Shown here in pieces: positions 1-8,974 of a stretch of 64,000 bases of DNA. Under the pieces are notes generated by a model. That model was not told the origin of the DNA, made no database searches, and saw only the letters and a list, made by a program, of their open reading frames with translations. This stretch comes from Massilia sp. CFBP 13721 (GTDB lineage: Bacteria; Pseudomonadota; Gammaproteobacteria; Burkholderiales; Burkholderiaceae_D). Position 1 is the first letter of the stretch. Each line of letters opens with the position of its first letter. Position numbers and translations under genes: made by a program. The DNA lies in the NCBI RefSeq assembly GCF_014842025.1, contig NZ_JACYUY010000001.1, positions 346,317-410,316 on the forward strand, read 5' to 3'.

Positions 1-446
1 TTGTCGCTCAGGTGTTCCAGCTTGATGCGCTCGAACTGCTTCGACATGCCGTACAGGGCGTTCCTCAGGCCGGTGGTCTTGAGCATGCCGACCACCAGGT
101 GGCCCGAGCGGACCTGCGATTCGCCGAACATCAGCGTGCCGTAGACCCACGCGCGCTCGACCGTCTCTTCGACTTGCGACGACAGGTCGGTCACCGACGT
201 CGCCCCGCGTGGCAGGCGGTCGAGCGCGGCGGTCAGGTCGCGCGCCAGGCTCGCCGCATCGAGTTCGTACTGCTTGACGATGCGCACCAGGTCGGAGTCG
301 GGCAGCTGCACGATCTGGTGCAGCCAGTGCGCCACTTCCACATACGGATTGCCGCGCAATTTGCAGAACACGGTGCTGCTTTCGATTGCCCGGTAGCACA
401 GGCTGTTCAGCTTTCCAAACAATGCCACACGACTGATGTCGGCCAT
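1..446 (-). CDS. tssH: Type VI secretion ATPase TssH/ClpV, N-terminal part (gene runs off the left edge)
   Basis: AAA+ unfoldase that disassembles the contracted TssB-TssC sheath in the cytoplasm so that its subunits can be reused. Only the first ~148 residues lie in the window. The start MADISRVALFGKLN and the stretch KLRGNPYVEVAHWLHQ are typical of the ClpV N-domain, which binds the sheath subunit. Three in-frame ATG/ATC/ATG codons overlap here. I chose the ATG at 446 because an AGGGG Shine-Dalgarno sits 6 nt upstream and it gives the canonical MAD start. It lies 27 bp downstream of tssG in the same operon. The AAA+ modules are outside the window, so integrity cannot be judged. Confidence 0.93.
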   Translation of the reverse strand, partial: MADISRVALFGKLNSLCYRAIESSTVFCKLRGNPYVEVAHWLHQIVQLPDSDLVRIVKQYELDAASLARDLTAALDRLPRGATSVTDLSSQVEETVERAWVYGTLMFGESQVRSGHLVVGMLKTTGLRNALYGMSKQFERIKLEHLSD

Positions 447-473
447 GATCATCCCCTTTTGTTACCAGCGTCG

Positions 474-1514
474 TTATGAATGTTGTTTTGCCTGTTGCGC
501 TTCGATGCTGCTGCGGCTGATGCGCATCTGGTCCGGATCGTGGCACGGCGGGGCGCTGGCCAGCCAGCTGCTCCAGCCCATCCGGGTCGGGCCGCCCAAG
601 CGCAGCGGCGGCATCTCGCGCCTGTCGAGGATCAGGCGCACCTCCCAGTCGAGCGCCAGGCCGCAATAGGTGCGGACCCAGGCCAGCAGGCGCCGCAGGC
701 TGTCGCCGCCCGGCATGAAGCGGCGGTAATCGTCATAGCCGACCGGTCCGATCACGATGCGGAACTTGTTCTGGCAATCCCAGACCTTGCGCCCCAGTAC
801 CAGCGAATCGCCGAGGCGGTTGCCCTCGCTGGCGGCGCCCGCCATGCCGATGCGGCTCTGGACTTCCTCGGGCAAGGCCATCCAGTGGCCGGCGAACTGC
901 TCGATGTGCAGCGGCAGCCTGAAATAGTCGCGCAGGATGCAGGCCAGGCCGGACGCCGGACGGGCGCGGTTGGCCAGCAGGCCGGCGAAATGCAGCTTGG
1001 CGAAGTCGCCGATCTCGTCGCGCTCGCGCAAACCCGGAGCGCCGATGCCGAACAGGCTGCCGACGAAGCTGGAGAAGCGGTCGCCGTCGGCGCGGTCGAG
1101 GCTGATGGCCGGCTCGGCGCTGGCGCGCGCGCGGTAGAACAGCGACAGCATGCGGTGGTGGAATACGTCGAGGAAGGCGCGCAAGGTGGGGTCGCCGCCG
1201 TGGCGCAGGCGGTCGCGGACGTATTCGGTGAGATGGGTCGGCAGCGGTCCGTTGGCGCCCAGCAGCCCGAAGAAATTCACCGCCAGGCGCGCCCGCGCCT
1301 GCGGGCCGGTGCGCATGAAGGCGCCGAGCGCGGCCGGATGGAAGGTCAGCGCCGGATCCTGTCCAAGGCGCACCGCGTCGTCGCGCGGGCGCAGCGAGGT
1401 GCCGATGCGCGGCAGTGCCGGATAGGCGTTTTCGATCAGGCGCAGCACCTGGAAGAAATCCATGCGCGCCGCACGCGCCTCCAGTTCGGCCTCGAGCGCT
1501 ACAGGATCGCGCAT
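474..1514 (-). CDS. tssG: Type VI secretion baseplate protein TssG (VasB/ImpH family)
   Basis: Baseplate wedge component that assembles with TssF, TssE and TssK at the base of the T6SS tail. The 346-residue protein has the family's usual length and features: an N-terminal segment with MDFFQVLRLIENAYP, then VNFFGLLGANGPLPTHLTEY and FHHRMLSLFYRA, and a C-terminal GPVGYDDYRRFMPGG stretch. The first codons overlap the end of tssF by 16 bp, which implies translational coupling. The start at MRDPVALEAELEA keeps that overlap short. Longer upstream starts in this frame would run deep into tssF and were rejected. Confidence 0.93.
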   Translation of the reverse strand: MRDPVALEAELEARAARMDFFQVLRLIENAYPALPRIGTSLRPRDDAVRLGQDPALTFHPAALGAFMRTGPQARARLAVNFFGLLGANGPLPTHLTEYVRDRLRHGGDPTLRAFLDVFHHRMLSLFYRARASAEPAISLDRADGDRFSSFVGSLFGIGAPGLRERDEIGDFAKLHFAGLLANRARPASGLACILRDYFRLPLHIEQFAGHWMALPEEVQSRIGMAGAASEGNRLGDSLVLGRKVWDCQNKFRIVIGPVGYDDYRRFMPGGDSLRRLLAWVRTYCGLALDWEVRLILDRREMPPLRLGGPTRMGWSSWLASAPPCHDPDQMRISRSSIEAQQAKQHS

Positions 1515-3376
1515 GTGCCTCCCCTGGCCGGCCAGCGCATGATCTGGCCGCGCGCGAGCGTCTTGATCACGGTTTCGGTGAACGAATTGATCGAGACATA
1601 CTCGGCAAAGAACTCGGCCAGCACCGCGCCGAGCAGGAAGGCGCCGGTGCCTTCGAAGGCGGCGTCGTCGAAGGTGACGCTGATCTCGATACCGCGGCCG
1701 AAGGTGATCGGCCCCGGCGAAGGCATGCGCCGGGTGATGGCTTTCGATGCGATCGAGCGCACGCCCTCGACCTGGCGCTGGCTGTGCAGGTCGCCCGGGT
1801 GGCAATACAGCGCCAGCATCTCGCGCAGCGCAACCGCGCCCTGCGCCGGATCGGTATCGAGCAGCGACAGGTAGTTCAGCGACAGGTGGTTCAGCAGGCG
1901 CCAGGCCGCGCTGCCCTCGGCGAACGACGGATGCGGCTGGCTCGGCCCGGTGAGGCAGCGCACCGCGGTCACGGGCGCGCCCGCCTCGAGCAGGAAATCG
2001 GTCTTGCCGACGCCGAGCGGCATCGACAGCGGCAGGTCGCGGTTGGTGCACCACACCGTGAGGCCGAGCTGGCGCAGGTCGCTGCTGTACGGCGCGCGCG
2101 CCGCGTCGACGATCGAGATGAAGGCTTCGCTGCCGACATAGCTCGAGCGCGGCCCGTCGCGCCGCTGGCGCTGCGACAGCACGCGCGGCTCGCGGCGGAT
2201 CTGGAAATAGGCCTGGCCGCCGTCGTGGCCGCCGCGGCCACCAAGGTCGCGCGCCGTGTAGAACGGGCGGAAGGCCTGCTCCGCGCCCGGCCCGCTGCCA
2301 TAACCGGTCACCGCGGCGACCTGGAACACTTCGTAGTCGAGCGGCCGGGTGCGGTCGACCAGCACGTGGTACTCGAACTGTTCGCCCGAGACGCTGATGC
2401 GGTCGGCGCGCCGTTCGAACAGGTTGACCACCGGCGTGCAATGCAGGGCGAAGTGGCTGGCGTCGAGCGTCTTTTCGAGCTGCGCATCGGCGCGGTTGAG
2501 CAGGATCGTGATCTCGATTTCCTTGCCGGCGCAGCGCGCCAGGCTAGCGCGCAGGCCGCACAGGTCGACGAACTGGTAGCGCTGCGGGAAGGCGAAATAT
2601 TCCTGCAGCAGGCGGTAGCCGGCAAAACTGCGCCCCCCCGCGGGCAGCAGCGCGTCGTCCGCGCCGAAGCCGCGCGGGCGCAGCGCCGTCTTCGGCAACA
2701 GCGCATGCCAGCCGGCCGGCCGTGCGCCCGGCATGACCAGCACGCCTTCGATACTACCCAACAGCATTTCGTAGATGCGCACCGGCAGCGCGTCGGCGCC
2801 GCGCAGGTGCAGGCACAGGCGGTCGAGCGGCAAGTCGCGAAACGCCGCGCCGCTCGTCCTCAGGCGCAGGCGGATGCCGGCCTTGACCGCGGGCGGGAGG
2901 GTAACGCCGGTCTGGGCGCCGCTGATGGTGACGAAACTGGCCTCGGCCAGTTCGACCGGCCACAAGGTCAGGTCGTGGGCGCTGCGGTATTCGCAGGCGG
3001 TGTTGTCGTCCTTGCCGAGCACGCTGCGCATGGCGCTGCCGCGCGCGACCGTGAAGCCTTTCTGCAGGGCGGGATTGGTGAGATCGGGCTGCAGCTGCAC
3101 CACCGCCATCGATGGCGTCGGGGCCAGGAAATGGGGGTACACCAGTTCCGCCAGGTGCCCCGTAAAGCGCGGGAATTCGGCATCGAGCTTCATCTGCACG
3201 CGCGCGGCGAGGAAACTGAAGCCTTCCAGCAGCCGCTCCACGTACGGATCGGTACAGTCGAAGCCGTCGAGGCCGAGGCGGCCGGCGATCTTCGGGTAGT
3301 CCTGGGCGAATTCGCCGCCCATCTCGCGCAGGTGCTGCAGTTCCTGGCTGTAGTAACGCAGGAAGCGCGGGTTCAT
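1499..3376 (-). CDS. tssF: Type VI secretion baseplate protein TssF (VasA/ImpG family)
   Basis: Large baseplate wedge subunit, partner of TssG. It is 625 residues and starts MNPRFLRYYSQELQHLREMG, the standard TssF N-terminus. YPKIAGRLGL and VERLLEGFSFLAARVQ follow, also diagnostic of the family. The start codon overlaps the stop of tssE (ATGA arrangement) and the 3' end overlaps tssG, so tssE-F-G form a tightly coupled block. No frameshift or internal stop is seen. The protein acts in the cytoplasm at the inner membrane as part of the assembled baseplate. Confidence 0.94.
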   Translation of the reverse strand: MNPRFLRYYSQELQHLREMGGEFAQDYPKIAGRLGLDGFDCTDPYVERLLEGFSFLAARVQMKLDAEFPRFTGHLAELVYPHFLAPTPSMAVVQLQPDLTNPALQKGFTVARGSAMRSVLGKDDNTACEYRSAHDLTLWPVELAEASFVTISGAQTGVTLPPAVKAGIRLRLRTSGAAFRDLPLDRLCLHLRGADALPVRIYEMLLGSIEGVLVMPGARPAGWHALLPKTALRPRGFGADDALLPAGGRSFAGYRLLQEYFAFPQRYQFVDLCGLRASLARCAGKEIEITILLNRADAQLEKTLDASHFALHCTPVVNLFERRADRISVSGEQFEYHVLVDRTRPLDYEVFQVAAVTGYGSGPGAEQAFRPFYTARDLGGRGGHDGGQAYFQIRREPRVLSQRQRRDGPRSSYVGSEAFISIVDAARAPYSSDLRQLGLTVWCTNRDLPLSMPLGVGKTDFLLEAGAPVTAVRCLTGPSQPHPSFAEGSAAWRLLNHLSLNYLSLLDTDPAQGAVALREMLALYCHPGDLHSQRQVEGVRSIASKAITRRMPSPGPITFGRGIEISVTFDDAAFEGTGAFLLGAVLAEFFAEYVSINSFTETVIKTLARGQIMRWPARGGTCAIL

Positions 3377-3882
3377 GCGCCGCTCCGGGCGGTGTCGACC
3401 AGCGTCACGGCGCCTGCCTCGAGATCGAGCTCGGTTTTCAGGAACAGGCGTTCCGGGTAAGGCTGGGCCCACATGTCCGCCTCGATCTCGAAGGTCAGCT
3501 TGTTGTGCTCGGCGCTGCCGCCGGCCACCGCCCTGACGGTCACGGTCGAGCGGATCAGGCGCGGTTCGAAGTCCCAGATGGCCTGGCGGATCGCGCGTTC
3601 CAGGCGCGACAGGTCGAGGTTGACGATCGAATGGCCCGACAAATGCGGTACGCCGTAGTTGAGGACCGAATTGGCCACGTGCGGCAGCGTGTCCAGCTCC
3701 ACCACCGACAGCAGGCTGGTGGTGTTGAGCAGCCAGGCCAGGTCGCGCAGCACGCCTTCGCGCAGGCTGCGCAGCGACAGCACCCGGCGTTCGCGCGGTT
3801 CGGCCGTCTTGTTCGGTTCGTCGTCGGTCAGGCGGTCGAGCAGCGAGGGCTGCAGCCGCTCCCTGGGTGCGAGTTCAGCCAT
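3373..3882 (-). CDS. tssE: Type VI secretion baseplate protein TssE (gp25-like)
   Basis: Homologue of phage T4 gp25, a baseplate wedge protein that helps start sheath polymerisation. It has 169 residues. Residues ~15-25 carry LLDRLTDDEP and ~36-50 the stretch RRVLSLRSLREGVLRDL. The gp25 core follows, with VLNYGVPHLSG and LERAIRQAIWDFEPRLI; an acidic residue in this last segment (the family's essential Glu) is present. It overlaps tagJ by 8 bp and tssF by 4 bp, as expected for an operon under strict stoichiometric coupling. Confidence 0.93.
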   Translation of the reverse strand: MAELAPRERLQPSLLDRLTDDEPNKTAEPRERRVLSLRSLREGVLRDLAWLLNTTSLLSVVELDTLPHVANSVLNYGVPHLSGHSIVNLDLSRLERAIRQAIWDFEPRLIRSTVTVRAVAGGSAEHNKLTFEIEADMWAQPYPERLFLKTELDLEAGAVTLVDTARSGA

Positions 3883-4723
3883 TGTTCACCGCAGCATCGC
3901 CGCCAGCGTCGTCCGGGCCGTCCGGGTCGTCCCCCATGGCGTCGCCGCTCGCGTCGAAGGCGACCAGGCGCGCGTTCATCAGCGGATGGTCGCCGGCGTC
4001 GCTGACGAACATGCGCTGGCCGCGGATCTCGTCGCCCACCCACTCGGTGCGGCGCGCCAGCAGCAGGCTGTCGTCGACGCCAGTGCCCTGCAGCGTGCCG
4101 CTGTAGCGGGTCGGCACCAGGCCGACGGTGCTGGCGCCGTTGGTCCAGGTAAAGGTGGCCGGACTCCAGACGGTGTCGCGCAGGTCGCTCGGGGCATCGA
4201 ATTCGATGCGGGCGATGCGCGCCAGCGGAATCCAGAAGTAGCGGCCGTTGACGATCGCTTCGAGCACGGGACCCATGCGCGCGTCGGCATCGGCCAGCCA
4301 GGCGAAGTCCACGCCGTCGATGTTGCCGCTCGATGCGGGCGCGTCCTCGAAGGCTCGTGCGCGCATGGCCGCGGCCTGGGCCGGATCGGATGCGTCGTAT
4401 TTCAGGGCTTCGATCAGCTGCGCCAGCCAGGGCTGCGGCTCGCCGAAGACCAGGGGCGCACGCTTGCCGGCGAAGATGTCGACGCGCAGGGCCTCGCATT
4501 GGATCGCCGCACGGTAGGTCTGCACCATCGGCAGCGTGGCGGCATCGAGTTCGCCGGCCACGTTCAGCTGGGTCAGCGCACGGCTCCACTGGCCCATCAC
4601 GGCCAGCAGCTGGAACAGGAAGATGCGCAGTTTGACGTCGGCCGCGTCCTTGCGCACCGCATCCTGCAGCGCGCCGAGCGCGGCGCCGAGCTTCCCCTCA
4701 CGAACGAGTTCTTGCGCAAGCAT
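3875..4723 (-). CDS. tagJ: T6SS accessory protein TagJ (ImpE family)
   Basis: ImpE/TagJ accessory protein. In Pseudomonas the homologue binds the N-terminal helix of the sheath protein TssB and modulates ClpV recognition. The 282-residue protein opens with a TPR-like helical segment (MLAQELVREGKLGAALGALQ, then DVKLRIFLFQLLAVMGQW). Its C-terminal half has the family motifs RYFWIPLARIARIEFDAP and DTVWSPATFTW. I chose the start at 4723 because GGGAG lies 7 nt upstream. An in-frame extension reaching further upstream has no ribosome site and would run into the hairpin behind hcp. The last ~20 residues are an acidic, Gly/Asp-rich tail. Confidence 0.9.
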   Translation of the reverse strand: MLAQELVREGKLGAALGALQDAVRKDAADVKLRIFLFQLLAVMGQWSRALTQLNVAGELDAATLPMVQTYRAAIQCEALRVDIFAGKRAPLVFGEPQPWLAQLIEALKYDASDPAQAAAMRARAFEDAPASSGNIDGVDFAWLADADARMGPVLEAIVNGRYFWIPLARIARIEFDAPSDLRDTVWSPATFTWTNGASTVGLVPTRYSGTLQGTGVDDSLLLARRTEWVGDEIRGQRMFVSDAGDHPLMNARLVAFDASGDAMGDDPDGPDDAGGDAAVNNG

Positions 4724-4829
4724 TCGAGTGCTCCCGGCCGCGTGGCGGCGCAACGGTTGGATGGTCACAGCGGGTGCCGGCGAGCGCCCCGCGGCCGCAG
4801 GCGGCCTCGGGACGGGCTGGCGAAGCGGC

Positions 4830-4865
4830 GCGCTGCGCTCCCGCACGCGCACGGGAGCGCAGCGC
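4830..4865 (-). terminator. Strong hairpin 12 nt downstream of hcp
   Basis: A perfect 14-bp inverted repeat (4830-4843 with 4852-4865, 8-nt loop) follows the hcp stop codon on the minus strand. There is no U-run, so it may act as an mRNA-stabilising structure or a partial terminator. Either would let hcp accumulate in excess over tagJ-tssEFGH. It sits in the 153-bp hcp-tagJ gap, the largest gap inside this operon. Confidence 0.55.
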
Positions 4866-4876
4866 CGGCCAGGAAA

Positions 4877-5371
4877 TCAGGCCACGTTGCCGTCGTTCTC
4901 GGCGATATTCCAGGTAAAGGTCTTGTCGCCGGCGACCGTGCCCTTGCTGTCCTGCGGCGTGTAGGCGAAGGTCACCTTGCCGAAGTTGAGCGTGACGTTT
5001 TCGGTGAGGCGGTCTTCGCCGCCGCTGCCGCCGGTCGAGATCGAGGTCACCAGCACTTCTTCCATCGTCATCAGGATGTATTTTTGCTGGCCCTCGCCGG
5101 CCTTGCGCACCATCAGGATCACCTTGTCGATGTGGCTGCCCTTGGCCAGCGCATTCATCAGGGCGTTCGACGAAGCGTCGATATACTTGGTAAACGACAG
5201 GTCCTGGAAGTTGGCCTTGCCGGCGCCGCCGCCGCCGCCCGTATGGGTGGTGCCGGACTGGCTCATGCCCCAGCTCCAGGCGAGGATGTCGATGTCCCCC
5301 GCCTTGCCCTGCGTCTTGTCGCGCGACTCGCCCTTGATGGCGCCCATGTTGATGAACATATCCAATGCCAT
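4877..5371 (-). CDS. hcp: Hcp, type VI secretion tube protein (TssD)
   Basis: Hexameric ring protein that stacks into the inner tube of the T6SS and is secreted. It has 164 residues, begins MALDMFINMGAIKGES and contains SFTKYIDASSNALMNALAKG and ILMTMEEVLVTSIS, all standard Hcp motifs. A poly-Gly loop (THTGGGGGAGKANF) lies in the extended loop before the SFTKYID strand. The ribosome site GGAGAG lies 6 nt before ATG. A strong hairpin follows the stop and a 96-bp leader precedes the start, so hcp probably has its own expression control within the operon. Confidence 0.96.
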   Translation of the reverse strand: MALDMFINMGAIKGESRDKTQGKAGDIDILAWSWGMSQSGTTHTGGGGGAGKANFQDLSFTKYIDASSNALMNALAKGSHIDKVILMVRKAGEGQQKYILMTMEEVLVTSISTGGSGGEDRLTENVTLNFGKVTFAYTPQDSKGTVAGDKTFTWNIAENDGNVA

Positions 5372-5388
5372 GTCACTCTCCGGTTATT

Positions 5389-5409
5389 GCCGGGCGCAAG
5401 CGGCCCGGC
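5389..5409 (-). other. Small GC hairpin in the hcp leader
   Basis: A 7-bp inverted repeat (5389-5395 with 5403-5409, loop of 7) lies 17 nt upstream of the hcp start codon in the 96-bp tssC-hcp gap. It could tune hcp translation or mark an mRNA processing point. I see no U-run. Confidence 0.3.
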
Positions 5410-5467
5410 GTGGTTGCACACCCCATGCGCGGACGGCCTACCCGCCCGCGCGGACAAATGAAAACAA

Positions 5468-6955
5468 TCAGGCTTTTGCTGAAGGCAGCTTGGAAACCAG
5501 CCGCAGCGACACGGTCAGGCCTTCGAGCTGGTAATGCGGCCGCAGGAAGAATTTCGAGGTGTAGTAGCCGGGATTGCCCTCCACTTCCTCGAGCACGACT
5601 TCGGCCGCCGCCAGCGGCTTCTTGGCCTTGGTCGACTCGCTCGAACTGGCCGGATCGCCGTCGACGTACTGCATGATCCACTTCGTCAGCCAGCGCTGCA
5701 TCTCGTCCTTCTCCTTGAACGAGCCGAGCTTGTCGCGCACGATGCATTTCAGGTAGTGCGCGAAGCGCGTGGTGGCGAACAGGTACGGCAGGCGCGCCGC
5801 CAGGTTGGCGTTTGCCGTGGCGTCCGGATCGTCGTATTCGGCCGGCTTGTGCAGCGACTGGGCGCCGATGAAGGCGGCAAAGTCGGTGTTCTTCTTGTGC
5901 ACCAGCGGCATGAAGCCGTTGGCGGCCAGTTCCGCCTCGCGCCGGTCGGAAATGGCGATCTCGGTCGGGCACTGCATGTCGACCCCGCCGTCGTCGGTGG
6001 GGAAGGAATGCACCGGCAAGCCCTCCACCGCGCCGCCCGATTCGATGCCGCGGATGCGCGAGCACCAGCCGTATTCCTTGAACGAGCGGTTGATGTTCAC
6101 GGCCATGGCATAGGCCGCGTTGGCCCAGGTGTAGTTCTTGCTGCCCGGCGCCGAGGTGTCTTCCTCGAAATCGAACTCCTCGACCGGATCGGTGCGTGCG
6201 CCGTAGGGCTGGCGCGCCAGGAAGCGCGGCATGGCCAGGCCGACGTAACGCGAATCCTCGGACTCGCGGAACGAGCGCCAGGCGGCGTGCTCCGGGGTCT
6301 GGAAGATCTTGGTGAGATCGCGCGGGTTGGCCAGCTCCTGCCACGATTCCATCAGCATCACCGACGGCGCGGCGGCGGCGATGAAGGGGGCGTGGGCGGC
6401 GGCGGCGACCTTCGACATCGACGACAGCAGCTCGACGTCGGGCGCGCTGTTGTCGAAGTAGTAGTCGGCCACGATCGCGCCGTAGGGCTCGCCGCCGAAC
6501 TGGCCGAATTCTTCCTCGTACATCTTCTTGAAGATCGGGCTCTGGTCCCAGGCCGTGCCCTTGAATTTCTTGAGGGTCTTGCCGAGGTCGTTCTTCGAGA
6601 TGTTGAGCACGCGGATCTTGAGCATCTCGTCGGTCTCGGTATTGTTGACGAGGTAGTGCAGGCCGCGCCAGGCGCCTTCGAGCGACTGGAATTCGGGCGT
6701 GTGCAGGATCAGGTTGATCTGTTCGCTGAGCTTCTGGTCGAGGGCCGCGATCAGGCCTTCGATCGTGGCCAGCACGTCGCCCGAGACCATGTTGGCCCCT
6801 TGCAGGGCCTGCTCGGCGAGCGTGCGCACCGCGTTCTCGACCGATTCTTTGGCCTTGTCCGATTGCGGCTTGAATTCCTTTTGCAGCAGGCTGCCGAAGT
6901 CGCTCACTTCGAGCGTGGCGGCGCCCTGTTCCGGTTGTGTCTGTAGTTCGGCCAT
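5468..6955 (-). CDS. tssC: Type VI secretion sheath large subunit TssC (VipB)
   Basis: Large subunit of the contractile sheath that polymerises with TssB around the Hcp tube. It has 495 residues. The N-terminal half carries QSLEGAWRGLHYLVNNTETD and LGKTLKKFKGTAWDQSPIFK, and the middle has FGQFGGEPYGAIVADYYF. FLARQPYGARTDPVEEFDFEE and the C-terminal PHYQLEGLTVSLRLVSKLP complete the family pattern. It starts 17 bp after tssB. An AUG with an upstream GGAG-like site gives the expected MAELQTQPEQ start. No interruption is seen. Confidence 0.96.
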   Translation of the reverse strand: MAELQTQPEQGAATLEVSDFGSLLQKEFKPQSDKAKESVENAVRTLAEQALQGANMVSGDVLATIEGLIAALDQKLSEQINLILHTPEFQSLEGAWRGLHYLVNNTETDEMLKIRVLNISKNDLGKTLKKFKGTAWDQSPIFKKMYEEEFGQFGGEPYGAIVADYYFDNSAPDVELLSSMSKVAAAAHAPFIAAAAPSVMLMESWQELANPRDLTKIFQTPEHAAWRSFRESEDSRYVGLAMPRFLARQPYGARTDPVEEFDFEEDTSAPGSKNYTWANAAYAMAVNINRSFKEYGWCSRIRGIESGGAVEGLPVHSFPTDDGGVDMQCPTEIAISDRREAELAANGFMPLVHKKNTDFAAFIGAQSLHKPAEYDDPDATANANLAARLPYLFATTRFAHYLKCIVRDKLGSFKEKDEMQRWLTKWIMQYVDGDPASSSESTKAKKPLAAAEVVLEEVEGNPGYYTSKFFLRPHYQLEGLTVSLRLVSKLPSAKA

Positions 6956-6972
6956 CGTCGTCTCCGCTCGGT

Positions 6973-7488
6973 TCAGGATTGTTCTTGTGGTTTCGGCGCC
7001 GAAGTCAGGGCCTGCATCAGCGCGGGTTCGGCGAGCAGCTTGGAAATGAGGTCCTCGGCGCCGGTCTTGCCGTCCATGTAGGTCATCAGGTTCGACAGCT
7101 GGGTGCGCGCCTCGAGCAGCTTGTTGAGCGAGCCGACCTTGCGCGCGATGGCCGCCGGGCTGAAGTCGTCCATGCTCTCGAAGGTCATTTCAACCGAGAG
7201 ATTGCCCTCGCCGGTGAGGGTATTGGGCACCTGCACCGCGACGCGCGGCTTCATCGCCTTCAGGCGCTCGTCGAAATTGTCGACGTCGATCTCGAGGAAC
7301 TTGCGTTCGGCCACCGGGGCCAGCGGATCGGCCGGCTGGCCCGACAGATCGGCCATCACGCCCATCACGAACGGCAGCTGGATCTTCTTCTCCGCGCCGT
7401 AGACCTCGACGTCATACTCGATCTGCACGCGCGGCGCGCGGTTGCGTGCGATGAACTTCTGGCTGCTTTCTTTGCCCACGATTGACAC
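6973..7488 (-). CDS. tssB: Type VI secretion sheath small subunit TssB (VipA)
   Basis: Small sheath subunit that forms the obligate heterodimer with TssC. It has 171 residues. The N-terminus reads SSQKFIARNRAPRVQIEYDV and is followed by LPFVMGVMADLSG, and RKFLEIDVDNFDERLKAM is the conserved core. TagJ and ClpV are expected to bind its helices. It lies between tssA (50-bp gap) and tssC (17-bp gap) in the standard order. Length and motifs match intact family members. Confidence 0.96.
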   Translation of the reverse strand: MSIVGKESSQKFIARNRAPRVQIEYDVEVYGAEKKIQLPFVMGVMADLSGQPADPLAPVAERKFLEIDVDNFDERLKAMKPRVAVQVPNTLTGEGNLSVEMTFESMDDFSPAAIARKVGSLNKLLEARTQLSNLMTYMDGKTGAEDLISKLLAEPALMQALTSAPKPQEQS

Positions 7489-7538
7489 CCCCTTGATTGA
7501 ACAACATGTTGTCCTGCGTTCTTGTCATTGGCTGCGGA

Positions 7539-8615
7539 TCAGTACTCGTCGTCGGTCTTCGAACCATCGGGTCCGCGGATCACCGTCAACTGCGCGACGC
7601 CGTCCGGCGCCAGGTCCTGCATGATTTCGAAGAAGTTCATCGGCACCAGGCGCTTGGCGCGCGCCAGCAGGATCGGGATCGGGCTCGACGGCTCGTGGCG
7701 GTCGTAGTACTCGACCAGCTTGTCGAGCATGCGCAGCACGTCGTCGCGGCTGGCGATGTCGCCGCTGATGCCGGCCCGCGCGGCGCGCGCCGGCGCATCG
7801 CCGGCCGCCAGCACGATGGGTGCACCGTGCGCCGCGGCGCCGGCGCCGTCGGCAGCGGTGCCGCCAGCGGCGTCCCCGGTCTGCTGGCGGGCGAGGAATT
7901 CGTGGGCTTTTTTCAGGGGCCGGGTCAGGGCATCGAGATTCAGCGCCTGGGAGCTGCCGACCTGGCGCACCAGGATCAGCTCGATGTTCACCACCGCCGC
8001 CAGCGCGCGCGCCAGGGCGTCGACGGCGCCCGCCAGCGTGGCCGGCGCCAAGTCGGCGAGCGCGCCCTCGATGGACGCGAGTGCGATCTTTTCCTGTCCC
8101 GGTGCGGGCGCCAGTTCGCCGTTGGCGATCTCGAGCATCTTGATGGTGAGCGGGCCGAGCCCGGGCAGCGTGACCAGCGTCGCGTCTTTCAGTTCGCGCA
8201 CCAGGGTGCCGGTATCGGCCAGGATGGCCAGCGAGTTGATGCGCAGGGTGGGATCGTTGCCGTCCTCGGCATCGAGCAGCGGATGCACGCTGTCCCAGCG
8301 CTGGTCGAGCAGGCGTTCGATCAGCGTGACGCTGTCGGCCAGGCCGGCGACACCGGAGAGCGCCAGGCTGGCGCGCACCAGGTGCACGGCCAGGCGCAGG
8401 TCGCGGCTGCGTTCGAGCAGTTCGCCGGTCATGCGGCGGATGGCTTTCCAGTCGGGCGGAACGGCGGGCGTGATGGTCGTCCCGTACTGCACCTCGGGCT
8501 TGCCGAGGGCTTCCTGTTCAAGGGCGAGAAATGCCGGGTCGTATTCCAGGTTCGGCCCGCAGGGCGCGCTGGGTTCGATCTCCCGCATCAGGGCTTCGAC
8601 GTCGATCGTGCTCAT
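7539..8615 (-). CDS. tssA: Type VI secretion cap/baseplate protein TssA (ImpA family)
   Basis: TssA binds the baseplate and the distal sheath end and coordinates tube/sheath assembly. The 358-residue protein has the ImpA_N signature near its start (EPSAPCGPNLEYDPAFLALE) and then PDWKAIRRMTGELLERSRDL. A low-complexity Ala-rich linker lies around residues 250-285. The C-terminal part contains SRDDVLRMLDKLVEYYDRHE and PSSPIPILLARAKRLV, typical of the ImpA C-terminal region. I chose the ATG at 8615 because CGGAG lies 6 nt upstream. A longer in-frame extension has no such site. It is the first gene of the operon. Confidence 0.92.
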   Translation of the reverse strand: MSTIDVEALMREIEPSAPCGPNLEYDPAFLALEQEALGKPEVQYGTTITPAVPPDWKAIRRMTGELLERSRDLRLAVHLVRASLALSGVAGLADSVTLIERLLDQRWDSVHPLLDAEDGNDPTLRINSLAILADTGTLVRELKDATLVTLPGLGPLTIKMLEIANGELAPAPGQEKIALASIEGALADLAPATLAGAVDALARALAAVVNIELILVRQVGSSQALNLDALTRPLKKAHEFLARQQTGDAAGGTAADGAGAAAHGAPIVLAAGDAPARAARAGISGDIASRDDVLRMLDKLVEYYDRHEPSSPIPILLARAKRLVPMNFFEIMQDLAPDGVAQLTVIRGPDGSKTDDEY

Positions 8616-8974
8616 CCGTACTCCGACAACATGCTGCGTTAGCAAAACATGACTGAAACGGCGTAACCACTGCGCACCTGCGAACGGCGAGGCGTGCGCT
8701 ACCTCCGTGAAGCGCGGCAAGGCGTGGACGCTTTGCCGTGATGTTCGGGACAGGTAATACTAAACTAACTATCAACAAAAAATATAGAAAAATTATCGTT
8801 TTTTTGAAGCGCGAGTTGTTTATTCGAACATGCCCCATGCACCATGCGTGCAGCCATCCGATCGCGCGCGAGGGCCCGCCCCAACGGGGCCGCCGCGGTA
8901 TAAATGCGTGATAAATTTATGGCAACGCGCAAGCAATCGGACGATAATGAGCACTCCAGCCAGCGACCTCTCCC
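8616..8974. other. Divergent intergenic region between tssA and the kinase gene
   Basis: This 359-bp region separates the leftward T6SS operon from the rightward kinase gene and must hold promoters for both. It includes an AT-rich tract at about 8755-8815 that contrasts with the GC-rich surroundings. I see no coding potential, repeat or clear operator apart from the promoter candidate listed separately. Confidence 0.6.
8781..8808 (-). promoter_or_regulatory. Candidate sigma-70 promoter for the T6SS operon
   Basis: On the minus strand TTCAAA (8808-8803) is separated by 16 bp from TATATT (8786-8781) inside the AT-rich tract. These match the -35 and -10 consensus at 4/6 and 5/6 positions. Transcription would start near 8774, giving a leader of ~160 nt before tssA. 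Only a pattern match. Confidence 0.35.
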
